Position numbers and translations under genes: made by a program | The notes under the pieces: generated by a model | Database searches by the model: none | The model's input: only the letters and a program-made list of their open reading frames with translations | Told to the model about the DNA's origin: nothing | Assembly: GCF_900163835.1 (NCBI RefSeq) | Contig: NZ_FUKR01000014.1 | Coordinates: forward strand, 1-38,175 | Direction: 5' to 3' | DNA: 38,175 nucleotides | From: Mycetocola reblochoni REB411 | Lineage (GTDB): Bacteria > Actinomycetota > Actinomycetes > Actinomycetales > Microbacteriaceae | Part shown: in pieces, positions 8,138 to 16,576 of the stretch | Layout of the letters: each line of letters starts with the position of its first letter | Numbering within the stretch: the stretch's first letter is position 1

Positions 8138-8156
8138 CGACGGCGCGCGGCCGTCG
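8138..8156 (+). terminator. GC hairpin after the SDR/NTF2 operon
   Basis: CGACGGC-GCGCG-GCCGTCG gives a perfect 7-bp stem with a 5-nt loop, 7 nt after the stop codon. There is no T-tract. It is probably a transcript end. Confidence 0.45.
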
Positions 8157-8267
8157 GATGCGGATGCAAACCGGGCGGCGGAGGGTGGGACGAGCCGGGC
8201 GGCGCCATGATGGATACCTGATGTCGACCGCACCCGCCGGCCGCACGACCGTCACGGAGGACCCCGA

Positions 8268-8675
8268 ATGACCGAGGCGATGACCGAGTTGTCCGAGATG
8301 CTTCGACGGCTCGACGTGACGGTGCGTCCCTCGCGCTACGTCTTCGCCGAGACCCCACACGGTGGCGGCGGGGCGATCGCGTCTGCCGAGGCCGTCGTCG
8401 TCGAGGAGGAGTCCACCACCCTGGTGCTCACGGAGCACGCCGCCGCCGCCCACGGTCTCGACTCCGGTCCCCGGTTCTCGTGGCTGACCCTCACGGTGCA
8501 CTCGTCGCTTGAGGCCGTGGGGCTCACCGCCGCGTTCTCGACCGCGCTCGCCGTCGAGGGCATCAGCTGCAATGTGCTCGCCGGCCACCGCCACGACCAC
8601 CTGCTCGTGCCGGTCGCCGACGCGGACAGGGCCGTCGCGGTGCTCCGCGGCCTGTCCGCCCCCGGCGGCCGCTGA
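8268..8675 (+). CDS. ACT-domain-containing protein
   Basis: A 135-residue small soluble protein resembling the bacterial ACT-domain family that has GISCNVLAGHRHDHLLVPV near its C-terminus; that motif is clear at about 103-121. The N-terminal half has RPSRYVFAETPHG. ACT domains usually sense amino acids or small metabolites, and this family's members are stand-alone with unknown ligand. The ATG at 8268 follows GGAGGA with normal spacing. A second ATG four codons on is possible. It is convergent with the flavoenzyme gene, leaving only 18 nt between stops. Confidence 0.88.
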   Translation: MTEAMTELSEMLRRLDVTVRPSRYVFAETPHGGGGAIASAEAVVVEEESTTLVLTEHAAAAHGLDSGPRFSWLTLTVHSSLEAVGLTAAFSTALAVEGISCNVLAGHRHDHLLVPVADADRAVAVLRGLSAPGGR

Positions 8676-8693
8676 TCGTTGCCCTCCCGTCGC

Positions 8694-10007
8694 TCAGGCG
8701 CGGCCGATGACGTGGGAGAACACGTCCGTCGGGTCGTACTCCGCCTTGACGGCCGCGAGGCGCTGCGCCGTCGCCGCGGGGAAGCAGCGTCGTGCGTCGG
8801 CGGCGTCAGCCGTGTCGAGGAAGTTCGCGTAGGCCCCGATGCCACAGGCCGCGATCTCCCGCCAGCCGGGGAGTCGTTCGTCCTCCGTGACCGCGTCGGT
8901 GTCATCGTCCAGCATGCGGGTCACCACGAGCATCGACTGCGCGTCCCGGAAGGCGAACGCCGTCGCGTCCGGCTCCACACGGGCGAACGCCCCGCCGAGC
9001 GCCCTGAACGACAGCATCAGCTCGCCGGTCTCCACGGCGGTGCGGAGGGCGGAGAGCTCCCGCTCGCCGAGTCGGCCGAGCAGGACGTTGCGCTGCGCGG
9101 CGCTCGGGACGGGGAGCTCCGCGTCGACGAGAACCTCGGCGTACGGCCGCGCAGAGACGTCGGAGCCGAGCAGGGAGCCCACCTGCAGCAGGGGCGCGAG
9201 CAGAGCCTCCGCCTCACCGTCGTCGTCTACATCCACGGCACACAGCTGGAGCATGGCCAGGGGCGGCTGCTCTCCCATCGCCGGGAGGAGCGAGAGGACG
9301 CTCGTCAGCCTCTCATCGGCGTCGCACTGGGCGTCCTGCCAGGCGCGGACGATCCGGATCGCCTCGTCCGGGTCCGGCAGGGCGAACGTCACCGTGCCGA
9401 ACCGGACCCGGTCGACGGGGTGCGCGACGAAGTCGAAGCGGGTCACGACGCCGAAGCCGCCGCCCCCGCCGCGCAATGCCCAGAACAGCTCGGGTCGCCG
9501 CGACTCCGAGGTCTCGACGAGCTCGCCCTCCGCCGTGACCAGCTGAGCCCCGACCAGGCTGTCGATCGCCAGGCCGAAGCGGCGCACCATCCAGCCGATG
9601 CCGCCGCCGAGCGTGAGACCCCCGACGCCGACGCTCGCGGTGTCGCCAGCGGTCAGAGCCAGGCCGAGCGCACCCAGACGACGGGCGACCGGACCCCAGG
9701 TGGCGCCGCCGCCGATCCGGACGAGCGTCGAATCGCCGTCGCGCTCGACGGTGTCCAGTGCACGCATGTCGATGAGCAGCCCCTCGCCCGCACGGGTCAG
9801 GCCCGCCATGCTGTGCCCGCCGCCCCTGACGGTGACCGGGAGGCTCTCGCTCACGGCCCGGCGGACCGCGTCGGCCACCTGCTCGACGGTCTGAGGGACG
9901 GCCACGAGAGCCGGGGTGCCGGCGCCGACGGCCGTGAGGACGGCATCGTCGTAACCGGGGTCGCCGGGGCGGAGGTAGCGGGGTGCGATGCTGTTCAGTT
10001 CGGACAT
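8694..10007 (-). CDS. FAD-linked oxidase of berberine-bridge-enzyme type
   Basis: A 437-residue flavoenzyme. The PCMH-type FAD domain contains RGGGHSMAG (61-69), whose His65 matches the covalent FAD attachment site of this family. GVGGLTLGGGIGWMVRRFGLAIDS lies later in the same domain. The Cys that forms the second FAD bond in bicovalent members is not visible before GVGG, where the segment reads GDTASVG, so a single linkage is likely. The C-terminal substrate domain ends in YDPTDVFSHVIG, the BBE-type signature. No Tat or Sec signal is seen, so it is probably cytosolic. Substrate is unknown; relatives oxidise sugars or secondary metabolites. The ATG is chosen because MSELNSIAPRYLRPGDPGYDD is the usual family opening. 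Confidence 0.92.
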   Translation of the reverse strand: MSELNSIAPRYLRPGDPGYDDAVLTAVGAGTPALVAVPQTVEQVADAVRRAVSESLPVTVRGGGHSMAGLTRAGEGLLIDMRALDTVERDGDSTLVRIGGGATWGPVARRLGALGLALTAGDTASVGVGGLTLGGGIGWMVRRFGLAIDSLVGAQLVTAEGELVETSESRRPELFWALRGGGGGFGVVTRFDFVAHPVDRVRFGTVTFALPDPDEAIRIVRAWQDAQCDADERLTSVLSLLPAMGEQPPLAMLQLCAVDVDDDGEAEALLAPLLQVGSLLGSDVSARPYAEVLVDAELPVPSAAQRNVLLGRLGERELSALRTAVETGELMLSFRALGGAFARVEPDATAFAFRDAQSMLVVTRMLDDDTDAVTEDERLPGWREIAACGIGAYANFLDTADAADARRCFPAATAQRLAAVKAEYDPTDVFSHVIGRA

Positions 10008-10228
10008 CGCGGAACCAATCCGGTCAGGGGGTGCTCCGCTCCGGAGCCGGCCGCCCCCGTGGCCAAGGACAACGTTACGCTCCCCGTGCCGATGACCATC
10101 CCGCCCCGCCGCCGAGCACGGGGAGCGTCGGGCCTCGAGGAGTCCGAACCGCCCGGGTGAGGCAGCACCGCGCGCGGCGCCCGGCGGTCCCGTTTGCGTC
10201 GGCGACGGCGCGCGGGCAAAGATGGGGC

Positions 10229-10813
10229 ATGGCCTCGACGACGATCCCCTGGAACTCGGGAAGCTGGACACACGCCCCCGCCTCTGCTGTCGAGCGGGAG
10301 GGCAGTTTGCTCGTCACCGCCGTCGCCGGCAGCGACGCGTGGCGGACAACCTCCTACGGTTTCGTCAACGACAGCGAGCACGCACTCCTCGCCCCGTTCC
10401 CCGACGGCACGGCGGTCGAGGTGGAGTTCTCCGCCGACTTCGCCGAGCAGTTCGACCAGGCGGGCGTCTTCGTCCGCGTGAGTGCGACGCACTGGCTGAA
10501 GGCCGGCGTCGAGTTCTCCGACGGCGCGCCCCAGCTCGGAGCGGTGGTGACCGACGGGATGTCGGACTGGTCGCTCGCACCCGTGCCCGAGTGGGCGGGG
10601 CGACGGGTGCTCGTCAGGGTCAGCCGTTCGGGTAACGCGCTCACGGTCCGCGCCGGGCTCGCGGGTGGGCAGCCGCGCCTGGTCAGGGTCGTGCCCTTCG
10701 ACGTCGGCCATCGTGCCGCCGCGGGGCCGTACGTGTGTGCACCGACACGGGCCGGGCTCGTCGTCCCGCTGCACGCCTGGCGGAGCACAGCCGCCGACGA
10801 GACGCTGCACTGA
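10229..10813 (+). CDS. DUF1349-family protein (jelly-roll fold)
   Basis: A 194-residue protein of the DUF1349/YesU-like family, predicted to adopt a concanavalin-like beta sandwich. Hallmarks are EFSADFAEQFDQAGVFVRV, HWLKAGVEFSDGAPQLGAVVT and SDWSLAPVPEW. The family is often near sugar-metabolism genes, but its function is not established. The frame is open far upstream, but the Arg/Pro-rich part is not family-like. ATG 10229 gives the typical MASTTIPWNSGSWTHAP start. AAAGAT five nt before it could be a weak -10. It is divergent from the flavoenzyme and convergent with the kinase-like gene. Confidence 0.88.
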   Translation: MASTTIPWNSGSWTHAPASAVEREGSLLVTAVAGSDAWRTTSYGFVNDSEHALLAPFPDGTAVEVEFSADFAEQFDQAGVFVRVSATHWLKAGVEFSDGAPQLGAVVTDGMSDWSLAPVPEWAGRRVLVRVSRSGNALTVRAGLAGGQPRLVRVVPFDVGHRAAAGPYVCAPTRAGLVVPLHAWRSTAADETLH

Positions 10814-10879
10814 CGGCGACGGGTCCCCGCCGCCGCGGCAGGGGCGGGTCAGAAGCGGGGTGGTCCGCCGCGGCTCGGG

Positions 10880-11638
10880 TCAGCCCGAGGTGTAGTGTCG
10901 CGCGATACCGGCGGCGTGGTCCCGGTAGGAGCCTCCGAAGACGACCGCGTGCATGAGGACCATCGACAGCTGGTGCAGCTCGACCCTGTCGCGCCACCCG
11001 GGGGCGAGCGGCTGCACCCGCTCGTAGCCGGCGACGATCCGGTCGAGGTGCGGCGTTCCGAACAGTGCGAGGGCGGCGAGGTCGGTCTCCCTGTGGCCGA
11101 CGTGCGCGGACGGGTCGATGAGCACGACGCCGAGCGGAGACCAGAGCAGGTTCCCCGACCAGAGGTCGCCGTGCAGGCGCGCGGGGGTGTCGTCGGTGTC
11201 GAAGTCGCCCCGCTCGAGTCGCCCGCACAGCCGCTCCAGCGCGTCCAGGCCGGAGCCGCGGATGCCGCTGTCCGCGAGCAGCGGCCTGACGCGGTCCTCC
11301 GCGTACATCCGGCCCCACCGTTCGTGTGCTCGCACGGGCAGCTCGAGCAGATGCTCGTTCGGTCCCTGGTATCCGGGGCCGGTCCAGCCCGCCGGGCCCT
11401 CGCCCCAGCGCGCACCCTCGATGCGGTGGGTGATCGCCAGCTGACCGCCGAACGCGGTCGCGTCGGCCGGGTTCGGGCTTGCCGTCTCGATGCGCTCCTC
11501 GGTGAGTCCCGAGTCGTCGCGGCCCAGCACCCTGACGACCGTGGCACCGCCCGCCGCGCTCTGGGCGGCCAGCCAGCGCAGCCCGGCCTCCTCCCACTGG
11601 GCGGGGCGTCCGACGGTCTGCTTGGTGAAGGTGTGCAT
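10880..11638 (-). CDS. Fructosamine kinase-family protein
   Basis: A 252-residue protein of the fructosamine/ketosamine-3-kinase family, which has the aminoglycoside-phosphotransferase fold. Family members phosphorylate sugars attached to amines and so start deglycation of proteins. The catalytic loop HGDLWSGN is at 156-163, and the metal-binding DPSAHVGHRETDLA follows about ten residues later. The N-terminal GATVVRVLG strand and GGQLAITHRIEG region are recognisable, although the nucleotide-binding Lys region is less typical. Length is slightly short of the usual 270-290. TAGGGT lies 9 nt before the ATG. Confidence 0.88.
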   Translation of the reverse strand: MHTFTKQTVGRPAQWEEAGLRWLAAQSAAGGATVVRVLGRDDSGLTEERIETASPNPADATAFGGQLAITHRIEGARWGEGPAGWTGPGYQGPNEHLLELPVRAHERWGRMYAEDRVRPLLADSGIRGSGLDALERLCGRLERGDFDTDDTPARLHGDLWSGNLLWSPLGVVLIDPSAHVGHRETDLAALALFGTPHLDRIVAGYERVQPLAPGWRDRVELHQLSMVLMHAVVFGGSYRDHAAGIARHYTSG

Positions 11639-11647
11639 ACGGCGGCA

Positions 11648-11653
11648 ACCCTA
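11648..11653 (-). promoter_or_regulatory. Possible -10 box of the fructosamine-kinase gene
   Basis: Minus-strand TAGGGT with 9 nt to the ATG at 11638. The mRNA would be leaderless or have a leader of 1-3 nt. No Shine-Dalgarno is visible. Confidence 0.4.
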
Positions 11654-11751
11654 CGCCTCGGCGTCCGCGACGGCCAACAGCCGGCGGGTCCGTCAGGGGC
11701 GCGAGGGGCACCGGGCTGAGTCGCGTGCGGGGGCCCGTGACGGCGCGCGGC

Positions 11752-12108
11752 TCAGCCGTGCGCGGCCCGGCTGGCGCAGTCGACGCACATCGTCGCCTCC
11801 GGCCTGACCTCGAGCCTGGCGGCGGGGATCGGCCGACCGCACACTCGGCAGAGCGCACCCGCACCCGTGGCGACGCGTTCGACCGCGTCGTCGATCGCCC
11901 GGAGCTCGTCGACCGCCGAGGCCCGCAGCCCCTCCAGCCTCGACCACTCCGCCGAGAGCGGTGCGCCCTCCGGGTCGTGTTCGTCGTCGTCGCTCTCCGC
12001 ACCGCGAGCGCCCCTGAGCGCGTCCAACTGACGCTCGAGCCGCGCCAGGCGATCCCGCGCGGACGTCCGCCGCTCGACGAGGCGCTGCTCGCGTGAGTCA
12101 CCCGTCAT
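11752..12108 (-). CDS. DksA/TraR-type C4 zinc finger protein
   Basis: A 118-residue protein. Residues 5-75 are a highly charged coiled coil (REQRLVERRTSARDRLARLE, then an acidic DDDEHDPEGAP). The C-terminal zinc finger has Cys87, Cys90, Cys108 and Cys111 (CRVCGRPIPAARLE, CVDCASR). DksA/TraR proteins reach into the RNA polymerase secondary channel through an acidic coiled-coil tip. Actinobacterial versions of this size are less well studied, so the target is inferred. It starts at ATG with GAGGGG about 7 nt upstream. It lies between the kinase-like and POT genes on the same strand but has its own -10. Confidence 0.88.
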   Translation of the reverse strand: MTGDSREQRLVERRTSARDRLARLERQLDALRGARGAESDDDEHDPEGAPLSAEWSRLEGLRASAVDELRAIDDAVERVATGAGALCRVCGRPIPAARLEVRPEATMCVDCASRAAHG

Positions 12109-12138
12109 CGTCCGCCCCTCGTCCTGCCCGCTGCCATC

Positions 12139-12144
12139 AGCCTA
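12139..12144 (-). promoter_or_regulatory. Probable -10 box of the DksA/TraR gene
   Basis: Minus-strand TAGGCT, 30 nt before the ATG at 12108. It lies just beyond the end of the POT gene. Confidence 0.4.
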
Positions 12145-12153
12145 CGCGCGGCG

Positions 12154-13629
12154 TCAGCGCACCCCGCGCATCATCCGCAGGATGGGCGTGCGCAGCAGGA
12201 ACAGCGTCACACCGACGGCGATCGATGCCAGCCCGACGAGCAGGAAGTACGGCATCTCGTTCCGTGTGTCGTACAGCCCCGACAGCGTTCCCGCGGCGGC
12301 GGAGCCGAGAGCGATGGACAGGAAGTACAGCGCCACCATCTGCGAGTGGAAGGCATCGGGCGACAACTTGGTCGCCAGCGACTGGCCGACGGGGGACAGG
12401 CACAGTTCCGCCATCGTGAACAGGAACAGGATGAGCACGATCGCCAGGAACGGCACCGAGCCGTCCGCGCCCCCGCTGAACGGGATGAACGCGAGGAAGG
12501 CGATGCCCATGATGACCGTCCCCATCGCGAACTTCACCGGCGCCGACGGCTGTCGAGCCCCGAGCCGGGTCCACAGCGCGGCGAAGACCCCGGCGAAGAC
12601 GATGATGAACACGGGGTTGATCGAGGTGACCACGCTCGGCGGGAGCTCCACGCCGAACACGGTGCGGTTGAGGCGCTGGTCGGCGTAGATCGCCAGCACG
12701 GTGAACTGCTGCTGGAACAGCGTCCAGAACACGGCTGAGGCGACGAAGAGGGGGATGAACGAGAGCACCCTGCTCCGCTCGTCGGCGGTGATGCGGCTGC
12801 TGGAACCGATCACGCTGAACAGGCTGACGGCGGCGATCACCGTCAGTGCGACGACGACGGTCGAGAGGTTCTCCGCCCGCAGCCACCCCGCGACGACGGA
12901 GATCCCGATCACCACGAGCGCCGCGACGACGACGGTCAGCCAGATCCGGCGCTCCCTCGGGCTCAGCGGGTTGGGGGCGGTGCGGTTGCTGGGCGAGGCG
13001 GTGTGACGGCGCAGCGCCAGGTACTGGACGAGTCCGAGCGCCATCCCGATCGCGGCGAGGCCGAAGCCCCAGTGGAATCCCTGCCACGTCCAGATCGCGC
13101 TGGTCAGCAGCGGACCGATCAGGCCGCCGATGTTGACGCCCATGTAGTAGATCGAGAAGGCGGCGTCACGCCGGGCGTCGCCACGATCGTAGAGGTCGCC
13201 GAGCACGGTCGAGGTGGTGGTCTTCAGCGACCCGGCGCCCAGAGCGACGCACACCAGCCCGACGGCGAGGCCGACGCCTCCGGGGAACACGGCGAGGGCG
13301 ATGTGGCCGAGCATGATGACCACGGCGGAGGTCAGCAGGGTGCGCTCCGCACCGAGCACCCGGTCGGCGATCCAGCCTCCGAGCACGCTCGAGAGGTACA
13401 CCAGCCCGCCGTAGGCGCCGACGATCGAGGTCGCCGCCGCCTCGGACATGCCGAGCCCTCCGTCGGTGACCGAGTAGTAGATGTAGAACGCCAAGAGCCC
13501 CTGCATGCCGTAGAAGCTGAAGCGCTCCCACATCTCGATGCCGGCGAGGTTCGCCAGCCCCCAGGGGTGGCCGAAGAAGCCTCCGCGGGATCGGTGCTGC
13601 CCGGTGCTGGTGTCGGGGGTCGCTGACAC
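12154..13629 (-). CDS. POT/PTR-family proton-coupled peptide transporter
   Basis: A 491-residue membrane protein with about 14 helices that imports di- and tripeptides with protons. The diagnostic proton-coupling motif ExxER is present (E32-M-W-E35-R36). So are the PTR2 signatures GGWIADRVLGAERTLL and FSIYYMGVNIGGLIGP. The frame continues upstream to 13710, but I choose GTG 13629 for two reasons: it has AGGAG four nt upstream, and MSATPDTSTGQHRSRGG is a normal POT N-terminus. The probable -10 also lies within the longer reading. It may complement the ABC peptide importer further right. Confidence 0.93.
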   Translation of the reverse strand: MSATPDTSTGQHRSRGGFFGHPWGLANLAGIEMWERFSFYGMQGLLAFYIYYSVTDGGLGMSEAAATSIVGAYGGLVYLSSVLGGWIADRVLGAERTLLTSAVVIMLGHIALAVFPGGVGLAVGLVCVALGAGSLKTTTSTVLGDLYDRGDARRDAAFSIYYMGVNIGGLIGPLLTSAIWTWQGFHWGFGLAAIGMALGLVQYLALRRHTASPSNRTAPNPLSPRERRIWLTVVVAALVVIGISVVAGWLRAENLSTVVVALTVIAAVSLFSVIGSSSRITADERSRVLSFIPLFVASAVFWTLFQQQFTVLAIYADQRLNRTVFGVELPPSVVTSINPVFIIVFAGVFAALWTRLGARQPSAPVKFAMGTVIMGIAFLAFIPFSGGADGSVPFLAIVLILFLFTMAELCLSPVGQSLATKLSPDAFHSQMVALYFLSIALGSAAAGTLSGLYDTRNEMPYFLLVGLASIAVGVTLFLLRTPILRMMRGVR

Positions 13630-13700
13630 GGTTCTCCTCGCTGACGCGGCTCCAGCCGCGATCTCGTCGTTCGTCCCCTCGGGGACCCGGTCGGGGAGGG

Positions 13701-13706
13701 ACGCTA
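13701..13706 (-). promoter_or_regulatory. Possible -10 box of the POT transporter
   Basis: Minus-strand TAGCGT, 71 nt upstream of the chosen GTG. If correct it excludes the longer start at 13710. Confidence 0.35.
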
Positions 13707-13908
13707 CCACTGCCGCTGCTGCGGTTCCAGGCGAGGGCAGCCCCGGCGCGGCGCCGGAACCGGTCGCCGGTCCCGGTGCCCCGGTCCCGGCCCGGTGGTG
13801 GCGACGGAGTCACGCTGGACCGGTCGGAGCCCGCTGTGGTAGCCATGGAGCGGAACGGTTTCCCGGGCCACAGATCCCACCGCACCCCTGCAGCAGAGAG
13901 GCGCAGAG

Positions 13909-14841
13909 ATGACAGGTACCCCGCTGTCGGGACGGCAGTACGACATCGAGTCGGGGCCGTACACCGCGACGATCGCGTCCGTCGGAGCCTCCGTGCGCCG
14001 GCTGGGCTACGGCGGTAGGGAGCTGGTGCGCTCCTTCGCGGCCGAGCAGGTGCGACCGGCGTTCAGCGGTGCCCTGCTCGCGCCCTGGCCGAACCGCGTG
14101 GTCGACGGCCGCTACACGTGGGACGGCTCCGAGCAGCAGCTCGGCCTCACCGAGCCGGACCGGGGGCACGCGCTGCACGGCCTGGTCGCGTGGCTCGACT
14201 TCGGGCTGCGCGAGTTCACCGGCGACGGCGTCGTCCTGCAGGCCGTGATCGAGCCGCAGCAGGGGTACCCGCACCGGATCGCCGCCGTGGTGCGCTACCG
14301 CCTCGACGACGAGGGGCTGCACACCGAGCTGGAGCTGGAGAACACCGGCCCCTCGGCCGCGCCGGTCGGCTGGGGTGCGCACCCCTACCTGGTCGCCCCC
14401 GGCCGGCACGTCGACGACTGGGTGCTCGAGCTGCCCGCGTCCCACGTCCAGGACGTGTCGGCCGGCCGGCTGATCCCCGGTGAGCTCGTCGCGGTCGAGG
14501 ACCATCCGGCCGGGCTCGACTTCCGTGGCGGGCGGGTCGTCGCCTCCACGCGCATCGACCACGCCTACACCGGGCTGGCCCCGGACGCGGACGGACGGTT
14601 CGTCGTCGTCGTCCGCGCCCGGGACGGACGCGGGGCGCGGGTCGTGTGGGACGAGCGCTCGCCCTGGGTCCAGGTGCACACCGCCGACCTGGCCGACTCC
14701 GCGCTCAGCAGGACGGCGCTCGCCGTCGAGCCGATGAGCTGCCCGCCGGGTGCCTTCGGATCGGGGACCGACGTCGTCCGGCTGGAGGCGGGGGAGCGGG
14801 TCGACGCGTCCTGGCTGATCCAGGCGGTCGGCGGGGCCTGA
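13909..14841 (+). CDS. Aldose 1-epimerase family protein
   Basis: A 310-residue beta-sandwich enzyme of the GalM/YihR-like superfamily, interconverting alpha and beta anomers of a hexose. The substrate-binding motif APWPNRV is at 58-64. Catalytic-type histidines are His90 (HALHGLV) and His158 (GWGAHPYLV). A conserved C-terminal Glu occurs in AVEPMSCPPGAFGSG. The match is to the actinobacterial 'galactose mutarotase-like' subgroup, so the natural sugar is not certain. The ATG has GAGAGG a short distance upstream. It is divergent from the POT gene and convergent with the MFS gene. Confidence 0.92.
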   Translation: MTGTPLSGRQYDIESGPYTATIASVGASVRRLGYGGRELVRSFAAEQVRPAFSGALLAPWPNRVVDGRYTWDGSEQQLGLTEPDRGHALHGLVAWLDFGLREFTGDGVVLQAVIEPQQGYPHRIAAVVRYRLDDEGLHTELELENTGPSAAPVGWGAHPYLVAPGRHVDDWVLELPASHVQDVSAGRLIPGELVAVEDHPAGLDFRGGRVVASTRIDHAYTGLAPDADGRFVVVVRARDGRGARVVWDERSPWVQVHTADLADSALSRTALAVEPMSCPPGAFGSGTDVVRLEAGERVDASWLIQAVGGA

Positions 14842-14876
14842 GCGGGCGATCTGCGGCGCAGACCCGGGTCGCCCGC
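14842..14876. terminator. Hairpin after the aldose epimerase gene
   Basis: GCGGGCGA (14842-14849) pairs with TCGCCCGC (14869-14876), enclosing a smaller TCTGC-GGC-GCAGA hairpin. It starts directly after the stop codon in a convergent gap. Confidence 0.5.
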
Positions 14877-14886
14877 GCGTCGGGGA

Positions 14887-14913
14887 CGGTGCCGGCCGAT
14901 GCGTCGGGCACCG
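14887..14913. terminator. Second hairpin in the convergent gap
   Basis: CGGTGCC (14887-14893) pairs with GGCACCG (14907-14913). It probably serves the MFS gene on the minus strand. Confidence 0.4.
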
Positions 14914-14936
14914 GCCGGCCACACGGGGCGTCCGGG

Positions 14937-16472
14937 TCAGCGGCCCTGTTCGGGGAAGGGCAGGCTCTCGACGTCGAGCTCGTCGTTCTCGTCCTGGGTG
15001 GCGACCAGCGCGTGCGCCTCCTCCGGCGTCTCGACGGAGGGCATGGAGCCCGGCAGCGGGCGCCGGGCGGACTCCGTCATGAAGAACACCGCGATCAGGC
15101 CGGCCACCGAGGTGCCGATGAGGTAGAACGCCGGCGAGATGTCGTTGCCCGTCGCCTGGACGATGGCCTCGAGGATCAGCGGCGCGGTGCCGCCGAAGAG
15201 TGCGACGGCGACGTTGTAGGACAGGCCCATCGCCCCGTAGCGGCTGGCGGTGGGGAACAGCGCCGGCAGCGATGACGCCAGGTTGCCGATGTAGAAGATA
15301 ACGGGGATCGCCAGCAGGGACAGCCCCAGAAGCGTCGACCAGATCGGCCCGAGGGTCAGCAGGAGGAACGCGGGGATCGCGAGCACGATGGTGCTGATCG
15401 CGCCGAAGGTCAGGACCCGGCGCCGGCTGAAGCGGTCGGACAGTTTGCCGGACAGCGGGATGCACAGCGCCATTCCGACGAGCACGGGCAACGTCAGGAG
15501 CGTGCCGTGGATCTCGTCGTAGTGCAGGGTCCCGGTCAGGTAGGTCGGCATGTACGTCGTCAGCGCGTAGCTGGCGGTGTTCGCCGCGGCGACGAGGACG
15601 ATCGCGATCAGCAGCTCCTTCCAGTACAGCCGCACGAGGCCGATGACGCCCTGGGGCGCCCCGTCGCTCGACCGGTCGTCCGTGGAGTCCTGCGCCTCCT
15701 GGAGCTCCTGCGCGGCCTGGAACGCGGGGGTGTCCTCGATCTTCATCCGGAAGTAGATCGCGATCAGGCCCAGCGGCGCGGCGAGCAGGAACGGCAGCCG
15801 CCAGGCCCAGCCCTCCATGGCGTCCGGACCGACCCAGAGCTGCAGCACCGAGACGACGGCCGCTCCGAAGGCGAAGCCGAAGAAGCTGCCCATGTCGAGC
15901 AGGCTGGCGTAGAAGCCGCGCCGCCGGTCGGGGGCGTACTCGGTGATGAACGTCGTCGCCCCGGCGTACTCTCCTCCGGTGGAGAAGCCCTGGACGAGCT
16001 TGAGCAGGATGAGCAGGATCGGGGCCCACGCGCCGATCGTGGCGAAGCCGGGCAGGACGCCGATGAGCACGGTCGATGCCGCCATCATGATCAGGGTGAA
16101 GGCGAGGACCTTCTGCCTGCCCATCCGGTCGCCGAGCTGGCCGAGGATGATCCCCCCGAGGGGGCGGGCGAGGAAGGTCACGGCGAACACGCCGAGCGAG
16201 AACAGGTTGCGCACACCGTCGTCGGCGTCGGACAGGAAGACGCGGCCCATGATGACGGCGAGGTAGCCGTAGATGCCGATGTCGTACCACTCCATCAGGT
16301 TGCCGACGACCGTGCCGGCGACGGCCTTGCGGAGCATCGGCTTGTCGACGACCGTGACGTCGTCGACCCTGAGCCGTCGCGTGCGCGGGCCGAGGCCGAG
16401 CCGTGAGCGGAGCGCGGAGAGGAACGGCCGGACGCCGCCGGGACGGGGAGGGGTTTCTGTGCTGTTGTTCAT
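14937..16472 (-). CDS. MFS transporter, metabolite:H+ symporter (ProP/ShiA-like)
   Basis: A 511-residue protein with 12 predicted helices. It begins with a 45-residue cytoplasmic N-terminus rich in Pro/Arg. The MHS-type opening VVGNLMEWYDIGIYGYLAV follows, then motif A (GQLGDRMGRQKVL) and the FSTGGEYAGATTFITEYAP segment typical of ProP/ShiA/KgtP-like symporters. Substrates in this family are osmolytes, shikimate or dicarboxylates and cannot be chosen from sequence. The C-terminal tail is acidic. No good Shine-Dalgarno precedes the ATG, so a start nearer KPMLRKAVAG is possible but less likely. Confidence 0.92.
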   Translation of the reverse strand: MNNSTETPPRPGGVRPFLSALRSRLGLGPRTRRLRVDDVTVVDKPMLRKAVAGTVVGNLMEWYDIGIYGYLAVIMGRVFLSDADDGVRNLFSLGVFAVTFLARPLGGIILGQLGDRMGRQKVLAFTLIMMAASTVLIGVLPGFATIGAWAPILLILLKLVQGFSTGGEYAGATTFITEYAPDRRRGFYASLLDMGSFFGFAFGAAVVSVLQLWVGPDAMEGWAWRLPFLLAAPLGLIAIYFRMKIEDTPAFQAAQELQEAQDSTDDRSSDGAPQGVIGLVRLYWKELLIAIVLVAAANTASYALTTYMPTYLTGTLHYDEIHGTLLTLPVLVGMALCIPLSGKLSDRFSRRRVLTFGAISTIVLAIPAFLLLTLGPIWSTLLGLSLLAIPVIFYIGNLASSLPALFPTASRYGAMGLSYNVAVALFGGTAPLILEAIVQATGNDISPAFYLIGTSVAGLIAVFFMTESARRPLPGSMPSVETPEEAHALVATQDENDELDVESLPFPEQGR

Positions 16473-16564
16473 GGCGTGTGCCGCGACGGCGCCTTCCGTG
16501 CTCGTGAGGGGGAACGTAGCGACATTACGCTCAACCCGTGGTCCGCGCGAGCCGCTCCGCGCGC

Positions 16565-16570
16565 TACCGT
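16565..16570 (+). promoter_or_regulatory. -10 box, leaderless type, small membrane protein
   Basis: TACCGT is followed by exactly 6 nt and the GTG at 16577. Confidence 0.55.
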
Positions 16571-16576
16571 TGAACG

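Noticed and set aside
8171-8205. Direct repeats of CCGGGCGGCG in the gap before the ACT-domain gene
   Set aside because: Ten-base GC-only repeats are expected by chance at this composition and have no clear spacing to a promoter.
13630-13710. An N-terminal extension of the POT transporter
   Set aside because: The extension contains a probable -10 and lies upstream of a GTG with a good Shine-Dalgarno.
13810-16290. An 826-codon frame overlapping the MFS and epimerase genes
   Set aside because: Arg/Pro/His-rich shadow frame; both overlapped genes have unmistakable family motifs in other frames.
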